Origin: Gammaproteobacteria bacterium
GTDB lineage: Bacteria; Pseudomonadota; Gammaproteobacteria; HK1
Length of the DNA stretch: 64,000 nt
Assembly (NCBI GenBank): GCA_021773635.1
Contig: JAJFJV010000021.1
Coordinates: 62,001 to 126,000, forward strand
Direction: 5' to 3'
Made by a program: the position numbers and the translations under genes. The notes below the pieces were generated by a model that was not told the origin of the DNA, ran no database searches, and worked only from the letters and a program-made list of their open reading frames with translations. Shown here piece by piece: positions 1-7,537 of the stretch; positions within the stretch are counted from its first letter, which is position 1; every line of letters begins with the position of its first letter.

Positions 1-592
1 TGCAAGCACTCCAAAGCCCCCATCATCATTCCTGACCCCGGGGCAAACGCCTTCTAGCCCGACAGCTCCCAAGCCTGAGCTGCGCGCGCCTGTAACGCCC
101 CCGGCAACGGTGCTTGCAGGGCAGGACGTAGAGGGAGACCTCCAGCGTCTGCTGGAAGGTGCCGTGGCGCGTGTCCAGGCCAATCAGCTGGCCTCGCTAC
201 CTGGCGAAGACGGCACGTCACGTGCGTGGGTTGTAGAAATTCCCGTGCGCGAGCCACCACAAGGCAGTGTGGTCAAACTCCGTATTCAGCAGGAACCCGG
301 GCATCAGGAAGACAGTGCCCTCCCCTACTGGTCAGTGAATCTCAGCGTGGAACCGCCACGATTAGGCCCCATTCACGCAAGAATTTCCCTCGGTGGCGAA
401 AAAATTTCCACCACCCTTTGGGCGGAAAGAGAAAGCACCCTCAAACTGGTGCAACGACACTTGCAGGATCTGGACGACGGGCTGCGTAAAGCGGGCCTGA
501 AAGCCGAGCGGGTTTGTTGTCATGGAGGAGAGCCCCCAGAATTCATTAACCCGCGGCCAACCACCACCAGCCTGGTGGACATACACGTATGA
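1..592 (+). CDS. FliK-type flagellar hook-length control protein, C-terminal part (5' end outside window)
   Basis: The frame is open from base 2 with no stop, so the start lies before the window and only about 196 C-terminal residues are seen. The segment from about 95 residues before the end to the end has the Flg_hook pattern of FliK C-terminal domains: a proline-rich strand region with LxxEPPRLGPIHARI, then an amphipathic helix VQRHLQDLDDGLRKAGL. This domain talks to the FlhB tail when hook length is reached. It is followed at once (ATGA overlap) by an FlhB-tail protein, a pairing seen in many proteobacteria. A second, complete FliK is at 18247-19248 in the main cluster, so this is the accessory copy. 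Family assignment is fairly sure; the exact role of the accessory pair is not known to me. Confidence 0.8.
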   Translation, partial: ASTPKPPSSFLTPGQTPSSPTAPKPELRAPVTPPATVLAGQDVEGDLQRLLEGAVARVQANQLASLPGEDGTSRAWVVEIPVREPPQGSVVKLRIQQEPGHQEDSALPYWSVNLSVEPPRLGPIHARISLGGEKISTTLWAERESTLKLVQRHLQDLDDGLRKAGLKAERVCCHGGEPPEFINPRPTTTSLVDIHV

Positions 593-888
593 ATGGCGAT
601 CAGCCAAAGCCACCAGAAACTGCCGTTGCCCTGCGCTACAACGGCCTGGGGGCGCCGCGACTCAGCGCCAAGGGGCGCGGCGAGGTGGCACGGAAAATCC
701 TCAGCCTGGCAGAGGAAAACGGCATTCCTGTACACGAAGACGGGGATCTCGCCTACCTGCTTTCAACCATTGACCTCGACAAGGAGATCCCGCGCAACCT
801 CTATCTTGCAGTTGCCGAGGTCCTGGCCTTTGCTTATGCCCTATCGGGCAAGGCGCCGCCCGAAAAAGATGTAACCAAGGCTATTTGA
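589..888 (+). CDS. FhlB-like protein (free-standing FlhB/YscU C-terminal domain)
   Basis: A 99-residue protein corresponding only to the cytoplasmic C-terminal half of FlhB/YscU-type export switch proteins: VALRYNGLGAPRLSAKGRGEVARKI, then EDGDLAYLLSTIDLDKEIP and NLYLAVAEVLAFAYAL. The same landmarks occur in the true FlhB of this window (12491-13624). There is no NPTH-type autocleavage motif and no membrane segment. It overlaps the preceding FliK-type gene by ATGA, so the two are translationally coupled. In other bacteria such proteins can partly replace the FlhB C-terminal domain; that role here is inferred. Confidence 0.85.
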   Translation: MNGDQPKPPETAVALRYNGLGAPRLSAKGRGEVARKILSLAEENGIPVHEDGDLAYLLSTIDLDKEIPRNLYLAVAEVLAFAYALSGKAPPEKDVTKAI

Positions 889-903
889 GATAGCCCGTAA
901 CGA

Positions 904-1440
904 CTATTTTCCAGCACCGGTTTTAGCATCGATCACGCGCTGAAGTTTTCGATTCTCCGCGAGCAGCCGCGGGTTGCCTCCAGCAAGAGCCGCCGATTTA
1001 CGCGCCAGCAAACGGGCCTGATCCAGGTCGCCTTCCGCCAAACGGACCCGCGCCAGGCGATGCCAGAGCCAGGCATCTCCAGGAGCAATTTCGAGCGCCC
1101 TTTCCAGACTCGCCGCACTCAGTCCATAGTCACCCGAGCGGGCCTGCCGCTCAGCACGATAAACCAGATGTTTGACCGCCGGATTTTCACTGTCATCTCC
1201 CGCCGGTGCCGGCGCCGCCAGGGGGCGAACCAGCACTCCGGGGGCGGTCGTTCCCGCTGGCGTACGCGGCCATGAATGCGGAGTCTGCCCAGATACCGGT
1301 GCCTGACGTTCCTCGACCGGAGCGCCTGAATCAGGGCTGCTAGCACAAGCCGTGAGTAACAAGAGCAATAGTAGCCCCGACCATCCCCATGCACCTCCGG
1401 TTCTGGCCAGGCCTTTGTTGTCACCCGTTCGATAAATCAT
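904..1440 (-). CDS. lpoP: TPR outer-membrane lipoprotein, probable LpoP-type activator of PBP1b
   Basis: I take the ATG at 1440, giving 178 residues, because it overlaps the mrcB stop as ATGA and places a clean lipoprotein signal (LLLLLLLTAC, lipobox LTAC) near the N-terminus; longer starts (1449, 1545) only add a sequence out of place before the signal. After a Pro/Ala-rich spacer comes a TPR region with SGDYGLSAASLERALEIAPGD and AEGDLDQARLLARKSAAL. In Pseudomonas aeruginosa the gene directly after ponB/mrcB encodes LpoP, a TPR lipoprotein that activates PBP1b from the outer membrane. Position, signal and TPR all agree; identity rests on context plus architecture rather than an alignment. 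Confidence 0.75.
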   Translation of the reverse strand: MIYRTGDNKGLARTGGAWGWSGLLLLLLLTACASSPDSGAPVEERQAPVSGQTPHSWPRTPAGTTAPGVLVRPLAAPAPAGDDSENPAVKHLVYRAERQARSGDYGLSAASLERALEIAPGDAWLWHRLARVRLAEGDLDQARLLARKSAALAGGNPRLLAENRKLQRVIDAKTGAGK

Positions 1441-3722
1441 GAGGCACATGGCTGATACTCCGGCATGGCAGCGGCCACAAAGGGCATTCGCACGGCGCCC
1501 GGGCAGTCCGGGTCCGTACGATACCCGCCCATGCGATCCACCCAATGCCAGGCTACACCCTCGGGGGGAGGCGCGTTACTGGGCCTGGGTCGCAAGGCTG
1601 GCATCAGATCTGCCCAGACCGCAAGCGCGCCCCGGGCCCCGCTGAGGCCAGCGGGTCGATTATCGTCCCGTCCTATCCACACCACCATCAGACGGTTGCC
1701 ACTGAAACCGGCAAACCAGCTATCCCGGAGATCGTCGGTAGTACCGGTTTTACCCGCCACCGACAAAGGCAACAGGTGCGTCCGGGTGGCGCGCGCCGTA
1801 CCCTCGCGCATGACCCCCTGCAAGGCAAAACGCAATAAAAAGGTACTTTCAGCCGAGGCCGCCTGGCTGACGGACAAGGCATAGCGCTGCAGCGGTTGCC
1901 CATGGGCATCGGTCACGGCACGGATAGTCCGTAAAGGAACGCGAAATCCACTATTTGCAAGGGGTTGATAGATTCTGGATACCTCGTAAGGAGAGAGCGC
2001 TGCAGCGCCCAGAAACAGCGAAGGATAAGGCTGGAGGGGGCGTTGCAGGCCCAGCCGCTTCAAACGCCGCAGCATCGACTCAACCCCTATAGCCATCCCC
2101 AGACGTACGGTGGCCAGATTATAAGAGTGTACGAGGGCCTCGAACAGGCTGACGGTACCGTGGCTTAAACCATCCGCATTTCGCGGCCGCCACAGCTTGC
2201 CTTGCTCTCCGGCGATGGCAATGGGTGCGTCCTTCAAGGGACTCGCCAGATGATAGCCAGTTGCCCGCTCCAGAGCGGCCAGATAGAGCACAGGTTTTAG
2301 TAGCGACCCCACCGGACGACGTGCATCCAGAGCCCGATTAAAACCAGGCCAGCCCGGTTTGCGTCCACCGGCCATTGCAATGACCTCGCCGCTGTGAGGA
2401 TTGGAGACAACCACCGCACCCTCAAGATTCTTCCTGACCCCGTGCCCGCCGCTTTCCAGTTGCCCAAGTCGTCGTGCCAGTCCCTGCTCGACGTAGTATT
2501 GGCTCAGGGGTTCAAGGGTACTGAAGATACGCAATCCGGCGGTGCGCAGACGTTCTTCCGGATAATCCCGGCGCAATTGACGGCGGAGTAATTGGACGTA
2601 GGCAGGATAAGGGGTTTTTGCCTGTCGCATTTTGGCCACCACACCAAGCGGTGCGCGCTGCGCACGCCGGGCCACCTCGTCAGAGATGAGGTGGCGCTCG
2701 GCAAGGGTCGTCAGTATCTGGTTGCGCCGGGCTCTGGCACGATCGGGGTGGCGCCGCGGATTGTAATAGGAAGCCCCCTTCACCAGGGCAATCAGCAGGG
2801 CCATTTCCGGCAAGTCCAGCTCTTCCAGTGTCCGTCCAAAATAGAATTCAGCCGCCAGACCAAAGCCATGGATCGCGCGTGCGCCATCCTGCCCCAAATA
2901 GATCTCATTGAGATAGGCTTCAAGGATGGCCTCTTTGCTATAGCGGGCCTCCATAATCAACGCAAGTACGGCCTCATGAAACTTGCGGCCCCAAGAACGA
3001 CGCTGCTCCAGAAACAGGTTTTTGGCCAACTGCTGGGTCAGGGTGCTGCCCCCTTGAATCACCCCTCCGGCCTTTAAATTCACCAAGGCGGCTCGCGCAA
3101 TACCCCTGGGATCGACGCCGTAATGGCTTTCAAAGCGCCGATCCTCTACAGCAACTATCCCGATTTTGAGAATATCCGGAAACTGCCTCAGTGAAAGTGG
3201 GACCCGATCCTCCTGATGGGCTGGAAATATCTTTCCAACCAGTGGCGGATCGAGTCGCAATAGTGCGATAGCTCCCGCCGTGCCCGTTAGCCCCTGCAAA
3301 CGATCATTGGAAAAGTGCAATGAAACCCGTTGCCCGGGCTGAGCGCCATCCCAATAGGCAAAGGCACGCAGATAGATCTCGAAGCGATTGCCACGGCGTA
3401 AATAATCGCCTTCACGCCGAAGTCCTGGGGCATTCTGGTATGCCGCCGCCTTGAGCAGGTACTCCAGTTCATCCGCGCTCATACCCAAGCCTGAATATAG
3501 CGCCACGGGTGCTGCATAGATCCGCGCGGGCGCCGCCCAGCTTTTTCCCTCGAAGCGGCTACGCAGGGTGAGATCACTCCACGCGAGATAAGCAACACTC
3601 GCTACCAGAGCAAAGACGAGGAGGTGGAAAGACAGCTTGGAAAAACTGCGCCCCAGTTTGGCCAGGCCGTTTTTCAGAATGGCGGACGGAAAACCACGGA
3701 CGCGTGCCTTTTTTCGAGCCAT
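1437..3722 (-). CDS. mrcB: Bifunctional penicillin-binding protein 1b
   Basis: Class A PBP of 761 residues that polymerises and crosslinks peptidoglycan in the periplasm. A basic cytoplasmic N-terminus is followed by one membrane segment (about residues 29-48) and a UB2H-like region. The glycosyltransferase 51 domain starts with EDRRFESHYGVDPRG (catalytic Glu193) and has GGSTLTQQLAKNLF. The transpeptidase domain shows the three active-site motifs: SLLK (SxxK), SYN (SxN) and KTGT. All catalytic residues are present. The stop overlaps the start of the LpoP-like gene, so the synthase and its putative activator are co-translated. A weak sigma-70-like promoter lies at 3795-3823. Confidence 0.96.
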   Translation of the reverse strand: MARKKARVRGFPSAILKNGLAKLGRSFSKLSFHLLVFALVASVAYLAWSDLTLRSRFEGKSWAAPARIYAAPVALYSGLGMSADELEYLLKAAAYQNAPGLRREGDYLRRGNRFEIYLRAFAYWDGAQPGQRVSLHFSNDRLQGLTGTAGAIALLRLDPPLVGKIFPAHQEDRVPLSLRQFPDILKIGIVAVEDRRFESHYGVDPRGIARAALVNLKAGGVIQGGSTLTQQLAKNLFLEQRRSWGRKFHEAVLALIMEARYSKEAILEAYLNEIYLGQDGARAIHGFGLAAEFYFGRTLEELDLPEMALLIALVKGASYYNPRRHPDRARARRNQILTTLAERHLISDEVARRAQRAPLGVVAKMRQAKTPYPAYVQLLRRQLRRDYPEERLRTAGLRIFSTLEPLSQYYVEQGLARRLGQLESGGHGVRKNLEGAVVVSNPHSGEVIAMAGGRKPGWPGFNRALDARRPVGSLLKPVLYLAALERATGYHLASPLKDAPIAIAGEQGKLWRPRNADGLSHGTVSLFEALVHSYNLATVRLGMAIGVESMLRRLKRLGLQRPLQPYPSLFLGAAALSPYEVSRIYQPLANSGFRVPLRTIRAVTDAHGQPLQRYALSVSQAASAESTFLLRFALQGVMREGTARATRTHLLPLSVAGKTGTTDDLRDSWFAGFSGNRLMVVWIGRDDNRPAGLSGARGALAVWADLMPALRPRPSNAPPPEGVAWHWVDRMGGYRTDPDCPGAVRMPFVAAAMPEYQPCAS

Positions 3723-3794
3723 AACGACGAGGGTGTCGAACTTGCGCGTGAAAACGCGAGAAGAGCAGCATACGTCCGGCGCGGGACGTAATCA

Positions 3795-3823
3795 ATAATA
3801 CAGTTTATGTTATTGCCGTAACA
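3795..3823 (-). promoter_or_regulatory. Possible sigma-70 promoter of mrcB
   Basis: On the minus strand, TGTTAC and TATTAT are separated by 17 bases, about 70 bases upstream of the mrcB ATG. The -10 is good and the -35 is weak. Just downstream is a small hairpin (TACGTCC and GGGACGTA, 3773-3791). Confidence 0.35.
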
Positions 3824-3831
3824 GCATGTTT

Positions 3832-4209
3832 TTAATGGGTTGTTTCTGAGACCGCCTGCTCATCCCCATAGAGATTCCCCACCAGTTCCGCCTCTCCGCG
3901 GGCAAGTCCACAGGTCGCCATCAACTCGTCTACCGAAGCACCCTTTTTTACCAGCGCAATGGCATGGTGATAGGGTTGCTCTCGGTTGATCCCGCCTTCC
4001 AGTTGATCCTGACGGCTAACGGTTCCTTTCAAAGCCGCCTTCAGATGGCGAAGTTCATCGCCCATTTCACTGGCGGCCCCGCAAAGGGCACGCACATCAG
4101 ACTCCAAGGAGCAGATTTTTTGTTCCATTGCGGTATGGTGTTGATGCAAGCGGCGCCAGAGCAAAAACCCGCCAACACCAACGAGTAACAGGGAAAGCAA
4201 AATATAGGG
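3832..4209 (-). CDS. DUF2802 membrane-anchored protein of the flagellar/chemotaxis cluster
   Basis: One N-terminal membrane segment (PYILLSLLLVGVGGFLLW) is followed by a coiled-coil stretch (MEQKICSLESDVRAL...MGDELRHLKAAL) and a C-terminal helical domain with GASVDELMATCGLARGEAELV, typical of DUF2802. The same family closes the motCD-parC-parP-cheW block in Pseudomonas (the PA1465 region). I prefer the ATG at 4209 because GGAG stands 6 bases before it; an in-frame ATG at 4224 lacks such a site. Its function is unknown to me. Here it has kept its place although the cheW-type genes that normally precede it are missing. Confidence 0.8.
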   Translation of the reverse strand, partial: PYILLSLLLVGVGGFLLWRRLHQHHTAMEQKICSLESDVRALCGAASEMGDELRHLKAALKGTVSRQDQLEGGINREQPYHHAIALVKKGASVDELMATCGLARGEAELVGNLYGDEQAVSETTH

Positions 4210-4269
4210 CATAAGTAACTCCATCCGGGCTAGTCCGTGCAGATACCCGGATCATTGGCGGGCTGCATA

Positions 4270-4464
4270 TCAGGCATACTCATCAATATGTCCATCACTA
4301 TCCTCTTCGGATGCCCCATCCGCGGGCGGCGGCTCCTTTGAAGTAGCCTTTCCTTCTTCACCATCTTCATCCCTATCGCGCGGACGTCGGCGGGGAGCCG
4401 GCCTTTCACTGGGTGACAAGGGCCAGGTAGAGTGGATCGGGGGTATATCGCCGGGTTCAATCAT
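4270..4464 (-). CDS. Small Pro/Arg/Asp-rich protein ending in HIDEYA
   Basis: A 64-residue, disordered-looking protein: MIEPGDIPPIHSTWPLSPSERP, a basic RRRPRDRDED stretch, an acidic tail and the ending DGHIDEYA. I recall short uncharacterised proteins with the same IDE(Y/F)A ending beside cheW and DUF2802 genes in gammaproteobacterial flagellar clusters. Its start overlaps the stop of the 31-codon ORF before it (ATGA), which supports this frame over a 76-codon ORF in another frame (4230-4460). No domain is recognisable and no function can be given. Confidence 0.6.
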   Translation of the reverse strand: MIEPGDIPPIHSTWPLSPSERPAPRRRPRDRDEDGEEGKATSKEPPPADGASEEDSDGHIDEYA

Positions 4465-4556
4465 TGTTCAGTCGGTTTTGCCTTGTGAGCACCATTGACC
4501 TCCACCGCATCCGATCCAGACAGGCCGTCCAGGCTCAGTATTTTGTCGCTCTGCAT
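4461..4556 (-). CDS. 31-codon ORF between parC and the HIDEYA protein; possible tail of a deleted cheW
   Basis: The ORF reads MQSDKILSLDGLSGSDAVEV and 11 more residues, and its stop overlaps the next start (ATGA). It occupies the position where parP and cheW are expected. Directly upstream, in the next frame, the bases encode DID; one added base would join them as DIDRMQSDKIL, which resembles the LLDIDR...L end of CheW proteins. That reading is suggestive only. The ORF may equally be an unrelated short leader for the downstream gene. Confidence 0.35.
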   Translation of the reverse strand: MQSDKILSLDGLSGSDAVEVNGAHKAKPTEQ

Positions 4557-4646
4557 ACGTCAATATCCCGTCATTCACCCGTTCTGAGGGCTAAACATGC
4601 ACTGTTCATGCCATGATTTTTGTCCACACGGAATGGGAACCTCACC

Positions 4647-5441
4647 TTAACCTGCCTTCCTGTAGTGACAACCGTAACGCTCGGAGAGCGTTTCGAGTAG
4701 CTCCGCATAGGCCAGAACGCCACGACTATCGGGCAACACCTCCGGCAATGGCCTTCCGAGTTGGCTCGCGTCCCGGAACTTCGTATCAATGGGAATAACC
4801 CCGTCCCAAAGGGTATCGGTATAACGTTTTCGCAACGCAGCCAGGCTGTCGCAACCGGCACGTGTGCGCCGATCATAGAGCGTCGGAACGATAAGATGCT
4901 CCAGGGGCGCCCGACGAGAGCGCCCGACCATCTCCAGGGTATGTAACATCCGCTCCAGTCCCTTGAGCGCCAGATACTCCGTTTGCACCGGGATGAGCAG
5001 GGAGGAGCAAGCCGCCAGTGCATTTAGCATCAAGATGCCGAAAACCGGCGGGCAATCGACAAATACGTGCTGAAATTGCTTTTGGCCACGTTCCAGCGCC
5101 CGCCGCAGGACAAGCCCCATTCCCGCCTGTTCAGAAAGCTGCCGATCAAGTGTCGCGAGAGCCGTCGAGGCTGGCAATAGTGAGATGCCTTGCACCTCGG
5201 TAGGATGGACAACGCTCGCTAGTGGGCGCTCTTCTCCCTTCACCCCGGCCTGAAAAAGGCTATAGACACTATTTTCCACATCTTCCGGTATGCACCCAAA
5301 ATAGGAGCTGAGTGAACCGTGAGGGTCCATGTCCACGACCAACACAGATTCACCCTGTAGGCCAAGCAGGCTGGCAAGCGTCACTGTCGTGGTCGTTTTG
5401 CCCACCCCGCCCTTCTGATTGGCCACTGCCCACACGTACAT
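4647..5441 (-). CDS. parC: ParA-family ATPase, ParC-type polar chemotaxis-array anchor
   Basis: A 264-residue ParA/Soj-like ATPase with deviant Walker A KGGVGKTTTTV near the N-terminus, a Walker A' region VVDMDPHGSLSSYFG and VFVDCPPVFG. It begins 2 bases after the motD stop. In Pseudomonas and Vibrio the ParA homologue at this exact locus is ParC, which marks the old pole and recruits chemotaxis arrays through ParP and CheA. Here parP, cheW and cheA are not present next to it, so its partner is uncertain. No parB or parS-like neighbour is present, so plasmid or chromosome partitioning is unlikely. Confidence 0.85.
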   Translation of the reverse strand: MYVWAVANQKGGVGKTTTTVTLASLLGLQGESVLVVDMDPHGSLSSYFGCIPEDVENSVYSLFQAGVKGEERPLASVVHPTEVQGISLLPASTALATLDRQLSEQAGMGLVLRRALERGQKQFQHVFVDCPPVFGILMLNALAACSSLLIPVQTEYLALKGLERMLHTLEMVGRSRRAPLEHLIVPTLYDRRTRAGCDSLAALRKRYTDTLWDGVIPIDTKFRDASQLGRPLPEVLPDSRGVLAYAELLETLSERYGCHYRKAG

Positions 5442-5443
5442 GC

Positions 5444-6391
5444 TCAGGGTTTCCTGGACGGACCGGAAGCCCAGGGCAACTCCGGTTCCGATCCTGGCTC
5501 GATGACGGGGAGTTCTACTGGAGCGGGCAGAATTTCCACTGGCTTGCTTTGAGTTTCTATTGAGCCAGACTGCGTTTGCGTCGGTTCTACATCGCTCTGT
5601 ACTTCCGGCGGATACTCTCCATCCGGCAAGACCACGACCACACGCCGGTTTCTGGCGCGTTGCTCGGGGGTGTTATTCGGGTTGAGTGGGCGGTATTCGC
5701 CGTAACCCACCGCCGACATGCGCCGCGGCTCCACGCCTGCCTTCATGAATAGATGTACGACACTGGCTGCCCGGGCCGCCGAGAGCTCCCAGTTGGAAGG
5801 AAAGCGGGGGGAGTGGATAGGAATGTTGTCGGTAAAACCCTCGACCCGAACGAGGTTCTCCACATCCTTGAGTATCCCGGCAAACTCCGTGAGCACGGGA
5901 ATCGCCGCATCATCCAGACGGGCGCGGCCACTGGCGTAAAGAATACTGCTCTTGAACTCGACCTCCAGCTGATTATCACCCCGACGCACATTTACCAAAT
6001 CACGTTGGATAAGTGTATTCAGGGCCTCATTAACCCGGGAGGCGACACCATCAATATCTCCCTTCCGCCCCGTTCCCCCGGCCCCATCCGCTTCCCCGGA
6101 ATCGGTTGTTCCGTGCTTGGGTGCCGTTAACAAAGGTACGCTTATGGGGCTGCTCCCACTGGTTTGGGGGGAACGCAACAGCTCTCCAATCTGTATTGGA
6201 GACAGGCTTTTGGCGGGATTGGAAAAGGCCGCCATCATAGTGTCGGACAACACCCGCATCTTGCCTTCGTTAACGGATGAGGTGGAGTACATGACGACGA
6301 AAAAGGCAAACAGAAGGGTGATGAAATCCGCATAGGAAATGAGCCAACGCTCGTGGTTCACATGCTCCACTCGCCGCTTTCTTCGTCCCAT
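5444..6391 (-). CDS. motD: Flagellar stator protein MotD (MotB family)
   Basis: A 315-residue MotB-family protein. A basic N-terminus leads into a single membrane helix with the proton-binding aspartate (Asp22 in SYADFITLLFAFFVVMYS). A linker follows, then an OmpA-type peptidoglycan-binding domain (VRVEGFTDNIPI, NWELSAARAASVVHLF, GYGEYRPLNPNNTPEQRARNRRV) and a Pro/Glu-rich tail. It pairs with motC immediately upstream. All key residues are present, so the stator looks functional. This is the only stator pair in the window. Confidence 0.95.
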   Translation of the reverse strand: MGRRKRRVEHVNHERWLISYADFITLLFAFFVVMYSTSSVNEGKMRVLSDTMMAAFSNPAKSLSPIQIGELLRSPQTSGSSPISVPLLTAPKHGTTDSGEADGAGGTGRKGDIDGVASRVNEALNTLIQRDLVNVRRGDNQLEVEFKSSILYASGRARLDDAAIPVLTEFAGILKDVENLVRVEGFTDNIPIHSPRFPSNWELSAARAASVVHLFMKAGVEPRRMSAVGYGEYRPLNPNNTPEQRARNRRVVVVLPDGEYPPEVQSDVEPTQTQSGSIETQSKPVEILPAPVELPVIEPGSEPELPWASGPSRKP

Positions 6392-6403
6392 GATCGACTC
6401 CGG

Positions 6404-7144
6404 CTAACTCAGATAACCATTGAGCCTGATCTCCATATTGCGAGGATTCTCACCCTCGGCAATGGCAACCAGTCCCTCAATGGTCATTTCCCGAAATTGC
6501 GAGCCGGCACTGACGATGCTCTTGAGTTTCGAGGCGGTCGGGAGAAACAGAAGATTTGCCAGCCCCACACCATAGATGGTGGCGACAAAGGCCACTGCGA
6601 TACCACCTCCCAGGGCGCCTGGATCGGCGAGATTTCCCATCACATGAATGAGCCCCATCACCGCCCCGATAATACCGATGGTCGGGCTGTACCCACCCAG
6701 TCCTTCATAGACATTGGCCGCAGCCAGATCCATCTCTTCGGTGGTATACATCTCCACCTCCAGAATACTGCGGATGGTCTCGGGCTCACCGCCGTCTACC
6801 AGTAATTGCAGTCCCTTACGGGTAAATTCATCGGTTTCCACCTCCAGCAGGGATTCCAGCCCCAGCAAGCCCTCGCGCCGCGACGCGTCACTCCAGGCCA
6901 CCAACTTTTGAATGGTTTCCGTCACCGGCACGACGGGAGGCATCACCATCCACCATGCCATTCGCAGTGAACGCATGAAGACCTTGAGCGAGGTCTGGAC
7001 CATGACCGCACCCAGGGTGCCACCAAATACGATGAGGATAGCCGGGCCATTGAGCAGAGAGGACAAGTGCCCCCCTTCCAGGTGCTGGCCCAGAAGAATA
7101 GCCACCAGGCCGGCGGCAATCCCGAATATGGTCATTAAATCCAT
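6404..7144 (-). CDS. motC: Flagellar stator protein MotC (MotA family)
   Basis: A 246-residue MotA/ExbB-family inner-membrane protein with four membrane segments: two near the N-terminus and two near the C-terminus (TIGIIGAVMGLIHVMGNL and AVAFVATIYGVGLANLL). Between them is the cytoplasmic domain that contacts FliG. The GGYSPTIGIIGAVMGL segment is the usual MotA signature. It lies between the small CheA-motif gene and motD. In Pseudomonas, cheY-cheZ-cheA-cheB would sit just upstream. Confidence 0.95.
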   Translation of the reverse strand: MDLMTIFGIAAGLVAILLGQHLEGGHLSSLLNGPAILIVFGGTLGAVMVQTSLKVFMRSLRMAWWMVMPPVVPVTETIQKLVAWSDASRREGLLGLESLLEVETDEFTRKGLQLLVDGGEPETIRSILEVEMYTTEEMDLAAANVYEGLGGYSPTIGIIGAVMGLIHVMGNLADPGALGGGIAVAFVATIYGVGLANLLFLPTASKLKSIVSAGSQFREMTIEGLVAIAEGENPRNMEIRLNGYLS

Positions 7145-7177
7145 GCTTACACCGCGTTACCCGGACGGGGTCCGGCC

Positions 7178-7534
7178 TCACCCGGCACCGTGCAATTCAT
7201 CCAGCAAAGATTCAAATTCATCGTCGGCAATTTCTTCCGCAGAGAGATTGGCAGAGGCCGCTGATGCCTGCTTTCTTCCATGCCCCTGCAGTTCCTCCAG
7301 CACGGACTCAAATTCAGCATCGGTGATATCACCAGCGAGGGCGGCAATAGCTTCCATTGCTGCCTTCTTGGCCGCCGTTTGTTGCGAGTGGCTTTCAGAT
7401 GCTTCACTACCGTCGTGCATTTGCGCCAGCAATGAATCAAAAGCTGCCTTCCGGATCGCTTTCTCGTCACTGCCCATGGCATTAACCGCACACAGTCCGC
7501 AACGCCCAGTACTCACCGGCAGTAGCCGGGCCAT
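7178..7534 (-). CDS. Small protein with three CheA-linker-type motifs, in place of cheYZAB
   Basis: About 118 residues from the ATG at 7534, or 99 from the ATG at 7477 (MGSDEKAIRKAAF); neither start has a strong ribosome site, and the first 19 residues look unlike a domain. The protein carries three spaced copies of one motif: AFDSLLAQMHDG, EFESVLEELQGHG and EFESLLDELHGAG, joined by Ala/Ser/Gln-rich linkers. From memory this motif (EFExLLDxLHGxG) occurs in the linker after the Hpt domain of gammaproteobacterial CheA. No Hpt, kinase or CheW domain is present, and no signal or membrane segment. It sits directly between fliA and motC, where cheY, cheZ, cheA and cheB are expected. It is either a remnant of cheA or a small adaptor made from its linker; the three clean repeats favour retained function. 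Confidence 0.65.
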   Translation of the reverse strand: MARLLPVSTGRCGLCAVNAMGSDEKAIRKAAFDSLLAQMHDGSEASESHSQQTAAKKAAMEAIAALAGDITDAEFESVLEELQGHGRKQASAASANLSAEEIADDEFESLLDELHGAG

Positions 7535-7537
7535 CAA

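Noticed and set aside
1441-1545. Longer N-terminus for the LpoP-like gene
   Set aside because: It lies within the mrcB coding end and would place 35 extra residues before a clean lipoprotein signal.
4230-4460. 76-codon minus-strand ORF overlapping the HIDEYA gene
   Set aside because: It is in a different frame, lacks the ATGA coupling and has no family-like features; the 4270-4464 frame fits better.
4571-5023. 150-codon minus-strand ORF overlapping the parC end
   Set aside because: Mostly a frame shadow of parC; the short part past parC has no recognisable content and does not match CheW or ParP.
7147-7491. 114-codon minus-strand ORF over the CheA-motif gene
   Set aside because: Its composition (Arg, Trp, Cys-rich) is that of an out-of-frame shadow; the repeats are only in the other frame.
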